A stretch of DNA of 24,550 nt from HGM04593 sp964423665 (GTDB lineage Bacteria; Bacteroidota; Bacteroidia; Bacteroidales; Bacteroidaceae). This document shows positions 15,608 to 22,598 of the stretch, piece after piece. Position 1 is the stretch's first letter. Every line of letters starts with the position of its first letter. The translations under genes and the position numbers were made by a program. The notes under the pieces were generated by a model. The model was not told the origin of the DNA, searched no databases, and worked only from the letters and a program-made list of their open reading frames with translations. The stretch spans positions 1 through 24,550 of the forward strand of contig CAYRFX010000029.1 of NCBI GenBank assembly GCA_964423665.1. Reading direction: 5' to 3'.

Positions 15608-16603
15608 ATGAAAGCGTGGCAAATTATATTCCTCTTATTCCTTATCGTAGGCAGCATATATGTGATAAGCCACAACACGCCTTACAGGAGCAACAGCGGA
15701 AAGGTGTTCGGCACCTATTATAATATAACATACCAGAGCGACAAGGAGCTGCACAATGAAATAAAATCCACCCTTGCACAGGTTGATGGCTCGCTATCTA
15801 CATTCAACAAGCAGTCTGCAATAAGCGCGATAAACAACAACAGGGATATCGTGCCCGACGAGATGTTCTTGCAGGTCTTTACCCTTGCACAAGAAATCTC
15901 AAGAAAAACCAATGGTGCATTTGACATCACCGTTGCCCCGCTTGTAAACGCATGGGGGTTCGGCTTCAAGAACGGGCTGCCCACCGACTCCGCAGCCATA
16001 GACTCCCTGCGCCAATATGTGGGATACACAACCGTTGCATTGCAGGATGGAAAAATCATCAAGCAACACCCGCAAACCATGCTCGACTGCAGTGCCATAG
16101 CCAAGGGGTATGGATGCGACATGGTTGCCCGCACACTCGACGAGGCAGGCGTAACAAATTATATGGTGGAGATTGGTGGCGAAATTGTTGCCAAAGGCAT
16201 AAACGACAAAGGGAAGAACTGGGCTGTGGGAATAAACAAGCCCATAGACGATGCCGCAGGACAGAACAACAGCCTGCAGGAAATTGTGCGCATAAGCGGC
16301 AAGAGCATGGCAACATCGGGCAATTATCGCAACTTCCGCTACGAGAACGGGCGCAAGGTGTCACACACAATAAATCCCAAAAGCGGCTACCCCGTAACCC
16401 ACAGTTTGCTATCGGCAACAGTAATAGCCGACAACTGCGCCACTGCCGACGCCCTCGCCACCGCTTTTATGGTGATGGGAGTGGAAGAGGCTGTCGCCTT
16501 CTGCAACAAAGACAACAGCATCGATGCCCTTTTCATTTACAGCGACGAGAAAGGCAACCTGCAAACCTGCGAAACAGAGAATTTCAAGAGATACAAGAAA
16601 TAA
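15608..16603 (+). CDS. apbE: FAD:protein FMN transferase
   Basis: 331 residues with an N-terminal membrane anchor (4-22) and no lipobox. ApbE transfers FMN from FAD onto Thr of exported proteins such as NqrB/NqrC and RnfG. Signatures: GTYYNITY (35-42), FNKQSAIS (66-73), the LDCSAIAKGYGCD segment (159-171), YMVEIGGEI (185-193), ATSGNYRNF (235-243), SHTINPKSGYPV (252-263) and the Mg-binding CATADALATAFMVMG (277-291). All expected motifs are present. In Bacteroidales the main target is usually the Na+-NQR complex, which is not in this window. It ends two bases before a bidirectional terminator. Confidence 0.95.
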   Translation: MKAWQIIFLLFLIVGSIYVISHNTPYRSNSGKVFGTYYNITYQSDKELHNEIKSTLAQVDGSLSTFNKQSAISAINNNRDIVPDEMFLQVFTLAQEISRKTNGAFDITVAPLVNAWGFGFKNGLPTDSAAIDSLRQYVGYTTVALQDGKIIKQHPQTMLDCSAIAKGYGCDMVARTLDEAGVTNYMVEIGGEIVAKGINDKGKNWAVGINKPIDDAAGQNNSLQEIVRISGKSMATSGNYRNFRYENGRKVSHTINPKSGYPVTHSLLSATVIADNCATADALATAFMVMGVEEAVAFCNKDNSIDALFIYSDEKGNLQTCETENFKRYKK

Positions 16604-16604
16604 G

Positions 16605-16648
16605 AAATAACCAAAAGGGCTTGCCGCGGCAAGCCCTTTTGGTTATTT
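16605..16648. terminator. Bidirectional terminator, 44-bp perfect palindrome
   Basis: Perfect 22+22 inverted repeat centred at 16626/16627. It starts one base after the apbE stop and overlaps the last sense codon and stop of the marC-type gene. A/T-rich outer arms supply a U tract in both directions. Confidence 0.9.
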
Positions 16649-17236
16649 AATGCTATCTATCAAGAACGACAGATTAGAGGTGAACAGCTTCACCGATATT
16701 GCCAAAAGAATTATTCCGAAAAATTTACGGGTGAAATAAACACCGCCCTTACCCAATATGCGACTTATACGCTTTGTGGCACTGAGCATAATGTAAACAA
16801 CCACAGCGTTGGCAAGCAAGCCGGCGAGAATATTAACCGACGAGTATTCGGCTTTCAGCGAAAGGAGCGTTGTGAAAGAGCCTGCACCGGCGAGCAACGG
16901 GAACACCAGCGGAACATAAGTGGCATCATTCCCCGCCACGGCAGTATCCTTGAAAATCTCAATATCAAGCACCATCTCCAATGCCATGAGGAAAAGCACC
17001 ACGGCACCCGCCACGGCAAAAGAGTTTATATCCACTGAAAAAAGGCTAAGGATAACATCGCCCATAAAGAAGAATATAAGCATCAGCCCAAAGGCGTAGA
17101 GCGATGCTTTCCACGCATTTATGGTTTTGCCCCTGTCGCGCAACGAAATCACCATAGGCATAATACCAATAGGGTCGATAACGGCAAAAAGCACCAAGAA
17201 TGCACTCGAAAACTCTATCCAGCTAAATGATGACAT
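16643..17236 (-). CDS. MarC-family inner membrane protein
   Basis: 197 residues, six hydrophobic segments, the usual MarC size. Signatures are FAVIDPIGIMPMVISL near residues 17-32 and the second half GNDATYVPLVFPLLAGAGSFTTLL, where the two repeats of the fold face each other. MarC proteins were once linked to multiple antibiotic resistance but this was not confirmed; their transport role is unknown. It is divergent from rpsA and convergent with apbE. Confidence 0.9.
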   Translation of the reverse strand: MSSFSWIEFSSAFLVLFAVIDPIGIMPMVISLRDRGKTINAWKASLYAFGLMLIFFFMGDVILSLFSVDINSFAVAGAVVLFLMALEMVLDIEIFKDTAVAGNDATYVPLVFPLLAGAGSFTTLLSLKAEYSSVNILAGLLANAVVVYIMLSATKRISRILGKGGVYFTRKFFGIILLAISVKLFTSNLSFLIDSIK

Positions 17237-17260
17237 AATGATTGCATTTTATTTTGGAAA

Positions 17261-17291
17261 CAAATTTATAAGTAAAATTGCAGATGACAAA
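17261..17291 (-). promoter_or_regulatory. Promoter of the MarC-family gene
   Basis: On the - strand, TTTG (17288-17291), 19-base spacer, TAAATTTG (17261-17268). Full consensus, about 25 bases before the ATG. Confidence 0.7.
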
Positions 17292-17356
17292 GAAACAAGA
17301 AAAAAACTTGTTATAAAATAATAGCAAAAACACGCGGTTATTTGCAAAAAAAACAG

Positions 17357-17364
17357 TACCTTTG
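17357..17364 (+). promoter_or_regulatory. -7 box of rpsA
   Basis: TACCTTTG, exact consensus, 50 bases before the rpsA start. No good -33 element at the expected distance. Confidence 0.6.
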
Positions 17365-17414
17365 CGCCCGAATTCTATCAACATAATGTCTAACTCATTA
17401 AAGAAAAACAAATT

Positions 17415-19214
17415 ATGAGCACAGAAATTCTAACAGGTACCCCCGATTTTAACTGGGAGTCTTATGAAAAAGGAGAGAACATCTCGGGTCTCTCACACGA
17501 GCAGTTGGAGCAGGCCTATAACGGCACTCTCAACAAAGTATCAAGCAGTGAAGTAGTTAATGGTACTGTCATTGCTATCAACAAGCGTGAGGTTATTGTA
17601 GATATCAACTACAAACAAGACGCTATTATCCCCATCAGCGAGTTCCGCTACAACCCCGATTTGAAAGTGGGTGACCAGGTAGAGGTTTACATCGAGAACC
17701 TCGAGGACAAGAAAGGTCAGCTTAACCTTTCACACAAGAAAGCTCGCGCAAGCCGTTCTTGGGAGCTTGTAAACAAAGCTATGGAAGAGCAGGCTGTTGT
17801 TAAGGGCTACATCAAGTGCCGCACTAAGGGTGGTATGATTGTAGATGTATTCGGTATCGAGGCATTCTTGCCCGGTTCACAGATTGACGTTAAGCCCATC
17901 CGCGACTACGATGCATACGTTGGTCAGACCGAAGACTTTAAGATTGTTAAGATTAATCAGGAGTTCAAAAACGTTGTTGTTTCTCACAAGGCCCTCATCG
18001 AGGCTGAGCTCGAGGAGCAGAAGAAGAAGATTATCAGCACACTTGAGAAAGGTCAGGTACTCGAGGGTACCGTTAAGAACATCACCTCTTACGGTGTATT
18101 CATCGACCTCGGTGGCGTTGACGGTCTTATCCACATCACAGACCTCTCTTGGGGTCGCGTAAACGAGCCTACCGACATTGTTTCTCTCGACCAGAAAATC
18201 AATGTTGTTATCCTCGACTTTGACGACGAGAAAAAACGTATCGCTCTCGGCTTGAAGCAGCTTACACCCCATCCTTGGGACGCTATCAACCCCGATTTGA
18301 AGGTTGGCGACATTGTTAAGGGTAAAGTCGTTGTTATGGCAGACTACGGCGCATTCATCGAGATTGCTCCCGGTGTTGAGGGCTTGATCCACGTTTCAGA
18401 GATGTCTTGGAACCAGCACTTGCGTTCAGCTCAGGACTTCATGAAGGTGGGCGAGGAGATCGAGGCTGTTGTTTTGACACTCGACCGCGACGAGCGCAAG
18501 ATGTCTCTCGGTATCAAACAGCTCAAGGAAGATCCCTGGACAAACATCGACGAGAAATACCCCGTTGGTTCAAAACACACTGCAAAAGTGCGTAACTTCA
18601 CAAACTTCGGTATCTTTGTTGAGATTGAGGAAGGTGTTGATGGTCTTATCCACATCAGCGACCTCTCTTGGACAAAGAAAGTTAAACACCCCTCTGAGTT
18701 CACACAGATTGGTGAGGCTATCGAGGTACAGGTTCTTGAGATTGACAAAGAGAACCGCCGTTTGAGCCTTGGTCACAAACAGCTTTCAGAGAATCCTTGG
18801 GACGTATTTGAGACAATGTTCACCGTTGGCTCTATCCACGAGGGTGTTATCACAGAGCTCATCGACAAGGGTGCTGTTGTATCTCTCCCCGAGGGTGCAG
18901 AGGGCTTCGCTACTCCCAAACACCTTGTAAAAGAGGACGGCTCACAGGCTCAGGCAAATGAGACTCTCGAGTTCAAGGTAATTGAGTTCAACAAGGAGGC
19001 TAAGAGAATCTTCCTTTCACACAGCCGCATCTTCGAGGACGCTGCTAAAGAGGAGGAGAAGGCAGAGAAGAAAGCCGCAGCAGCAGCTCGCAAGAGCAAG
19101 AAAGCCGCTGAGGAGGCTGCTCCCGCTATTCAGAACCAGGCAGCATCTACCACACTTGGTGACATCGATGCTCTCGCTGCTTTGAAGAGCAAATTGGAGG
19201 GTAACGCTGAGTAA
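17415..19214 (+). CDS. rpsA: 30S ribosomal protein S1
   Basis: 599 residues, the usual Bacteroidetes length. S1 helps mRNA reach the 30S subunit. Six S1 (OB-fold) repeats can be traced at about 46-108, 127-195, 213-284, 301-370, 386-457 and 473-540. Repeats 3-5 show the typical YGVFIDLGGVDGLIHITDLSW-like pattern in short form (GxF, GLIHxSxxSW). An Ala/Lys/Glu-rich tail follows (545-599). Codon use is strongly biased, in keeping with high expression. In Bacteroidetes S1 is of special interest because most mRNAs lack a Shine-Dalgarno sequence. Confidence 0.97.
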   Translation: MSTEILTGTPDFNWESYEKGENISGLSHEQLEQAYNGTLNKVSSSEVVNGTVIAINKREVIVDINYKQDAIIPISEFRYNPDLKVGDQVEVYIENLEDKKGQLNLSHKKARASRSWELVNKAMEEQAVVKGYIKCRTKGGMIVDVFGIEAFLPGSQIDVKPIRDYDAYVGQTEDFKIVKINQEFKNVVVSHKALIEAELEEQKKKIISTLEKGQVLEGTVKNITSYGVFIDLGGVDGLIHITDLSWGRVNEPTDIVSLDQKINVVILDFDDEKKRIALGLKQLTPHPWDAINPDLKVGDIVKGKVVVMADYGAFIEIAPGVEGLIHVSEMSWNQHLRSAQDFMKVGEEIEAVVLTLDRDERKMSLGIKQLKEDPWTNIDEKYPVGSKHTAKVRNFTNFGIFVEIEEGVDGLIHISDLSWTKKVKHPSEFTQIGEAIEVQVLEIDKENRRLSLGHKQLSENPWDVFETMFTVGSIHEGVITELIDKGAVVSLPEGAEGFATPKHLVKEDGSQAQANETLEFKVIEFNKEAKRIFLSHSRIFEDAAKEEEKAEKKAAAAARKSKKAAEEAAPAIQNQAASTTLGDIDALAALKSKLEGNAE

Positions 19215-19237
19215 TCTACGTTATTCAAAATAACATC

Positions 19238-19273
19238 AATAATCCGAAGCCCGTGGGCTTCGGATTATTTTTT
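19238..19273 (+). terminator. Intrinsic terminator of rpsA
   Basis: Perfect 15-bp arms (19238-19252 and 19255-19269) closing on GT, followed by a run of six T. It lies 24 bases after the stop. Confidence 0.92.
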
Positions 19274-19308
19274 GTACCTGTAATAAGTAAATGAGAAAGA
19301 AATTTCGC

Positions 19309-19316
19309 TATCTTCG
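19309..19316 (+). promoter_or_regulatory. Possible -7 box of rnz (TATCTTCG)
   Basis: Same TATCTTCG variant as before the DUF4199 gene, 22 bases before the start codon. No matching -33 box. Confidence 0.4.
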
Positions 19317-19337
19317 CACAGAAGAAAGAGAAAGGCA

Positions 19338-20252
19338 ATGGATATTTTTGAAGTACACATATTGGGATGCGGCTCGGCACTGCCAACCACACGACACAAC
19401 GCAAGCTCACAAGTGGTGCGCGTGGGCAACAAACAATATATGATAGATTGCGGCGAGGGCACACAGCTGCAACTGCGCCGCTCACACGTTCACTTTGCAT
19501 TCATAAACACAATATTCATCTCCCATCTTCACGGCGACCACTGCTTCGGGCTCATAGGCATGATATCAAGTTTCGGACTACTGGGACGCACAGCCCCATT
19601 GCACATATACGCCGACCCCATGCTGCGCAACCTCATGCAACCACAGCTCAATTTCTTCTGCAAGGAACTTAAATACAAGGTGATATTTCACGATATTGAT
19701 GCAAGCATGCATGCACTTATTTACGAGGACAGCGCAATCACCGTGCACACCCTGCCACAAAAGCACCGCATCCCCTGCTGCGGTTTCCTCTTCAAGGAGA
19801 AACCCAAAAAAAGACACATAAGGCGAGACATGATTGACGCCTACAATATCCCCACATACAAAAGAAACGGAATAAAAAACGGCGAGGACTACATTACCCC
19901 CGAGGGAGATATAATACCCAACGCGCGACTCACAACCGACGCCGACCCCTCACGCAGCTACGCCTATTGTTCCGATACACTCCCCTGCCCCGAAAATTGC
20001 CCACACATAAAGGGAACCGACCTCCTCTATCACGAAGCAACATTTGCAAAGAGCGAGGCGGTGCGCGCCACAGCCACCTTCCACTCCACAGCCGAACAAG
20101 CCGCCACCATAGCCAAAGAGGCAGAGGCAAAGAGACTCATCATAGGACATTTTTCATCGCGATACGAGGACGACAACACACTGCTTGCCGAGGCAAAAGA
20201 AATTTTCCCACATAGCGAACTTGCCGCAGAGGGAAAATGCTTCAAAATATAA
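19338..20252 (+). CDS. rnz: Ribonuclease Z
   Basis: 304 residues, the normal short-form length. RNase Z cuts the 3' trailer from pre-tRNAs lacking encoded CCA. Zinc-site motifs: SHLHGDH (His63, His65, Asp67, His68), the ILGCGSALPT start and DCGEGTQLQLRR, the C-terminal FHSTAEQ (His249) and IIGHFSSRYED (His271). The segment KEKPKKRHIRRDM is the expected flexible-arm region between strands. The -35 element of the sigma-factor promoter starts 7 bases after its stop. Confidence 0.95.
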   Translation: MDIFEVHILGCGSALPTTRHNASSQVVRVGNKQYMIDCGEGTQLQLRRSHVHFAFINTIFISHLHGDHCFGLIGMISSFGLLGRTAPLHIYADPMLRNLMQPQLNFFCKELKYKVIFHDIDASMHALIYEDSAITVHTLPQKHRIPCCGFLFKEKPKKRHIRRDMIDAYNIPTYKRNGIKNGEDYITPEGDIIPNARLTTDADPSRSYAYCSDTLPCPENCPHIKGTDLLYHEATFAKSEAVRATATFHSTAEQAATIAKEAEAKRLIIGHFSSRYEDDNTLLAEAKEIFPHSELAAEGKCFKI

Positions 20253-20258
20253 ACAAAG

Positions 20259-20289
20259 GATTAAACCTTTTGCCATAGGTACAATCTAA
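20259..20289 (+). promoter_or_regulatory. ECF-type promoter P1 (sigma gene)
   Basis: GATTAAACCTTTT (20259-20271), 11 bases, AATCTAA (20283-20289). AACC to TCTAA spacing is 17, as expected for an ECF sigma factor. A second copy with the same spacing precedes the next gene. The -10 lies in a perfect inverted repeat CAATCTA-AAAA-TAGATTG (20282-20299). Confidence 0.7.
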
Positions 20290-20320
20290 AAATAGATTGC
20301 ACAAAAACCACGCACAACAA

Positions 20321-20878
20321 ATGAGCGACAAAAGCAGTATAAACGAACAGGAGATAATAGCCGCGCTTGCCCATGAAAAGACACGCGAGGCTGCCTTTTC
20401 GGCAATCATAAAGAAATACAGCGAACCGCTCTATTGGCACATAAGACGCATGGTGCTCTCGCACGACGATGCCAACGACCTGCTACAAAACACATTCCTC
20501 AAAGCGTGGAGCAACATCGACAAATTCCGTGGAGAAGCACAAATATCCACATGGCTCTACCGCATCGCAGTAAACGAGACACTCACCTTCATAGGCAAAA
20601 ACAAAAGCGAAATTATATCACTAAACACCCCCGAGGGCGAGATTGCCAACAGATTGGAAAGCGACACATACTTCTGCGGCGACACAGCCGATGCTCTTTT
20701 CCACGAAGCCATCAGCCGCCTTCCCCACAAACAACGCCTTGTGTTCACAATGAAATACTTCCAGGAAATGAAATACGAGGATATGTCAAAGATACTCAAC
20801 ACCAGCGTGGGAGCGCTCAAAGCATCGTACCATCTCGCAGTAAAAAAGATAGAAAACTTTTTAGAAGAGACAGATTAA
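20321..20878 (+). CDS. ECF-type RNA polymerase sigma factor
   Basis: 185 residues from the ATG at 20321. An in-frame TTG at 20297 falls inside the promoter region, so the ATG is preferred. Region 2 (about 24-92) shows DDANDLLQNTFLKAW (49-63) and the core-binding STWLYRIAVNE (77-87). Region 4 (about 128-180) has a helix-turn-helix with RLPHKQRLVFTMKYFQEMKYEDMS-like order (given here in part: LPHKQR at 134-139, YEDMSKIL at 152-159, SVGALKAS at 162-169). The linker lacks sigma region 3, as usual in ECF factors. It probably directs transcription from P1 and P2, so autoregulated. It lies before a membrane protein and a Spy-like protein, suggesting envelope stress. Confidence 0.9.
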   Translation: MSDKSSINEQEIIAALAHEKTREAAFSAIIKKYSEPLYWHIRRMVLSHDDANDLLQNTFLKAWSNIDKFRGEAQISTWLYRIAVNETLTFIGKNKSEIISLNTPEGEIANRLESDTYFCGDTADALFHEAISRLPHKQRLVFTMKYFQEMKYEDMSKILNTSVGALKASYHLAVKKIENFLEETD

Positions 20879-20903
20879 ACCTTTTACCACATATGTAATC
20901 TAA
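20873..20903 (+). promoter_or_regulatory. ECF-type promoter P2 (anti-sigma gene)
   Basis: GATTAAACCTTTT (20873-20885), 11 bases, AATCTAA (20897-20903): identical boxes and spacing to P1, different spacer bases. Its -35 overlaps the last sense codon and stop of the sigma gene. Start codon of the next gene at 20923. Confidence 0.7.
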
Positions 20904-20922
20904 TAAACGAAAGGGTAAAAAA

Positions 20923-21270
20923 ATGAAAATAGAAGATTTCAAAAACAGACAGCCATTCAGCGTGCCCGAAAACTATTTTGAGCAGTTCGGCAGCAACATG
21001 ATGAACATGTTGCCCAAAGAACATGCAGCAAAAGAGAAAAAAAGCCGCACAACAGCCCTGCCCCGCATTGCCCGCTACATAAGCTACGCAGCAATGATAG
21101 TGGTAGCATTTGTTATTGGCACCACCCTTATCATTAACACCACCAACAACAGCAACAACACAGCCAACGAGGAGTATTACGAAGGAGAGTACATCGACGA
21201 AATGCTAAACAACTATCCCATCGACGACTACACCTTCTACTGCTACCTCACCGGCAACGAAATGAACTAA
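20923..21270 (+). CDS. Small single-pass membrane protein, probable anti-sigma factor
   Basis: 115 residues. An N-terminal cytosolic part (1-50) holds the conserved-looking PFSVPENYFEQF (11-22). One transmembrane helix spans about 52-71. The outer part (72-115) is Asn/Glu/Asp/Tyr-rich and very short. It has no zinc-binding HxxxCxxC motif, so it is not a classic ZAS anti-sigma. Position right after an ECF sigma gene and the single-pass form support an anti-sigma role, but this is inferred. Similar small proteins sit beside sigma factors in other Bacteroidales. It is preceded by its own copy of the ECF promoter. Confidence 0.75.
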   Translation: MKIEDFKNRQPFSVPENYFEQFGSNMMNMLPKEHAAKEKKSRTTALPRIARYISYAAMIVVAFVIGTTLIINTTNNSNNTANEEYYEGEYIDEMLNNYPIDDYTFYCYLTGNEMN

Positions 21271-21281
21271 AAAGCAAAGAT

Positions 21282-21788
21282 ATGAAAAGAGCAATCATAA
21301 CCCTGTCGCTAATAGTAATCACCCTGCTGGCGGCAAACGCACAAGAACAACAGAAACCCAAAGGCGAAAGACGCCGCTTCTCACCCGAGCAGTTCCAAGC
21401 CAAGCAACGTGGTTACATAACAGAAAAAGCCAAGCTCACACAAGAGGAAGCCGATGCTTTTTTCCCCCTTTTCTTTGAACTGCAAAAAGAGAAATTCCGC
21501 ATAGAGCGCGAAGCACGCAGCAAGGTTATTAAAGAGCGCGGGCAAAAACTCACCGACGAGCAGTGTAAAGAACTGCTCATAAACGGTGCCGATGCACGAA
21601 TAAAAATTGCCGAGCTTGAAAAAGAGTATATAGCAAAATACCTGAATGCCGTATCGGCAAAAAAACTGCTCGACATACAGCGCGCCGAGCGTAGCTTCCA
21701 GAACTATATGCTCAAAAGCATCTCCCGCGACGGAGCACCCCGCAAGGAGCATCAGAAAGAACGTACAAGGCTGCATCTCGACGATTAA
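21282..21788 (+). CDS. Spy/CpxP-like periplasmic protein
   Basis: 168 residues. Signal peptide to about residue 20 (ANAQ). The mature protein is a charged, almost wholly helical rod, with LTQEEADAFFPLF (52-64) and LTDEQCKELL (90-99) resembling the paired LTxxQ motifs of Spy/CpxP proteins. These act as periplasmic chaperones or stress modulators. It starts 11 bases after the membrane-protein gene, so it belongs to the sigma operon. A metal-sensor role (as in ZraP-type relatives) is also possible. Homology is by pattern only. Confidence 0.75.
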   Translation: MKRAIITLSLIVITLLAANAQEQQKPKGERRRFSPEQFQAKQRGYITEKAKLTQEEADAFFPLFFELQKEKFRIEREARSKVIKERGQKLTDEQCKELLINGADARIKIAELEKEYIAKYLNAVSAKKLLDIQRAERSFQNYMLKSISRDGAPRKEHQKERTRLHLDD

Positions 21789-21830
21789 CATCAACCTAAC
21801 GAGACACACCTACACAAACATATTACCGCC

Positions 21831-21865
21831 ATTGAGTGTAACAACTCAATAACTTGTTTTTCATA
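21831..21865 (+). terminator. Weak hairpin after the sigma operon
   Basis: ATTGAGT (21831-21837) and ACTCAAT (21844-21850) with a 6-base loop, then AACTTG and TTTTT. The U tract is offset, so termination may be partial. Confidence 0.4.
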
Positions 21866-21878
21866 GATTTTAATGGTC

Positions 21879-21975
21879 GCTAAGGCGAAGCCGGGCTAAG
21901 AAAAAACACAGTGCAATATATCTCCCCTTTCATCGCACCGTGTTACAAAAAAATTCAAAGCCCCTTCGCCTTAGC
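21879..21975. repeat. Nested inverted repeats, possible structured element
   Basis: Outer perfect 12-bp arms GCTAAGGCGAAG (21879-21890) and CTTCGCCTTAGC (21964-21975). Inside, AACACAGTGC (21905-21914) pairs with GCACCGTGTT (21935-21944); the one mismatch becomes G-U in - strand RNA, where six T follow. It could act as a leftward terminator or be part of a larger structured RNA. Function unknown. Confidence 0.5.
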
Positions 21976-22005
21976 TTCGTTACTGAGGTGTGGCAAAGTT
22001 TTTTA

Positions 22006-22045
22006 CAAGAAACCCGCCATAGACACTGGTTTGTCTATGGCGGGT
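22006..22045 (-). terminator. Terminator of the lipoprotein operon
   Basis: Perfect 13-bp arms (22012-22024 and 22033-22045) and an 8-base loop, 34 bases past the stop at 22080. Read leftwards it is followed by TTCTTGT. Confidence 0.7.
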
Positions 22046-22079
22046 AACTATCGTTGTTCTTATTTACATCGAACTCGTG

Positions 22080-22568
22080 TTAATATAATACAATTCTATA
22101 CTTTCCACTGAAAGGTAAACGACCTTCAAAAGTTCCGCTAAAATTGCCTTCAACAAGAATTTCAGCACCAACTTTATTGATTGAAGTTACTGTATGCACG
22201 CCATTTTCGCCAAATAAATATGAGCCGTTGAGTTCATAACTAATATCAAAGTCGAGATTTCGTGGATTTCCATCAGGACAGAATCTGTAATTGCCTGTTG
22301 ATGCACTTGCCACCTTCTCAAGGTCGGAATAATAAGTGAGCATAAAATCTACAGGATAAGTCTCTCCACTCTGTATAAAACTATATTGAGAGCTTCTTGA
22401 AACAGAGGTTGATTCCAAGGCTGTTGTCATGGTGTTTCCGTTAATGGTTATTTCAAAGAATTCGCCACCCGGAGAACCACCACCGTTGTCATCATCACTG
22501 CAAGAAACCAAACTGAATGCAGAAACTGCAAACATAAACATTGCTAAAATTTTACTGATTGTTTTCAT
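22080..22568 (-). CDS. Small lipoprotein with surface-export-type signal
   Basis: 162 residues. Lipobox LVSC (Cys23), followed at once by SDDDNGGG. Acidic residues right after the Cys are the Bacteroidetes lipoprotein export signal, so surface display is likely. The mature part appears to be a single beta-sandwich of about 130 residues (EITINGNTM, then a C-terminal SGKYRIVLY strand). No known family recognised. It follows the larger lipoprotein gene by 30 bases, so the two are likely co-expressed. Confidence 0.8.
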   Translation of the reverse strand: MKTISKILAMFMFAVSAFSLVSCSDDDNGGGSPGGEFFEITINGNTMTTALESTSVSRSSQYSFIQSGETYPVDFMLTYYSDLEKVASASTGNYRFCPDGNPRNLDFDISYELNGSYLFGENGVHTVTSINKVGAEILVEGNFSGTFEGRLPFSGKYRIVLY

Positions 22569-22598
22569 TTTGATTCTTTTAAAAGATTCATAATTCTG

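Noticed and set aside
21879..21975. Integron attC-like recombination site
   Set aside because: The nested repeats recall attC, but no matching core GTTRRRY pair, integrase or gene cassette is present.
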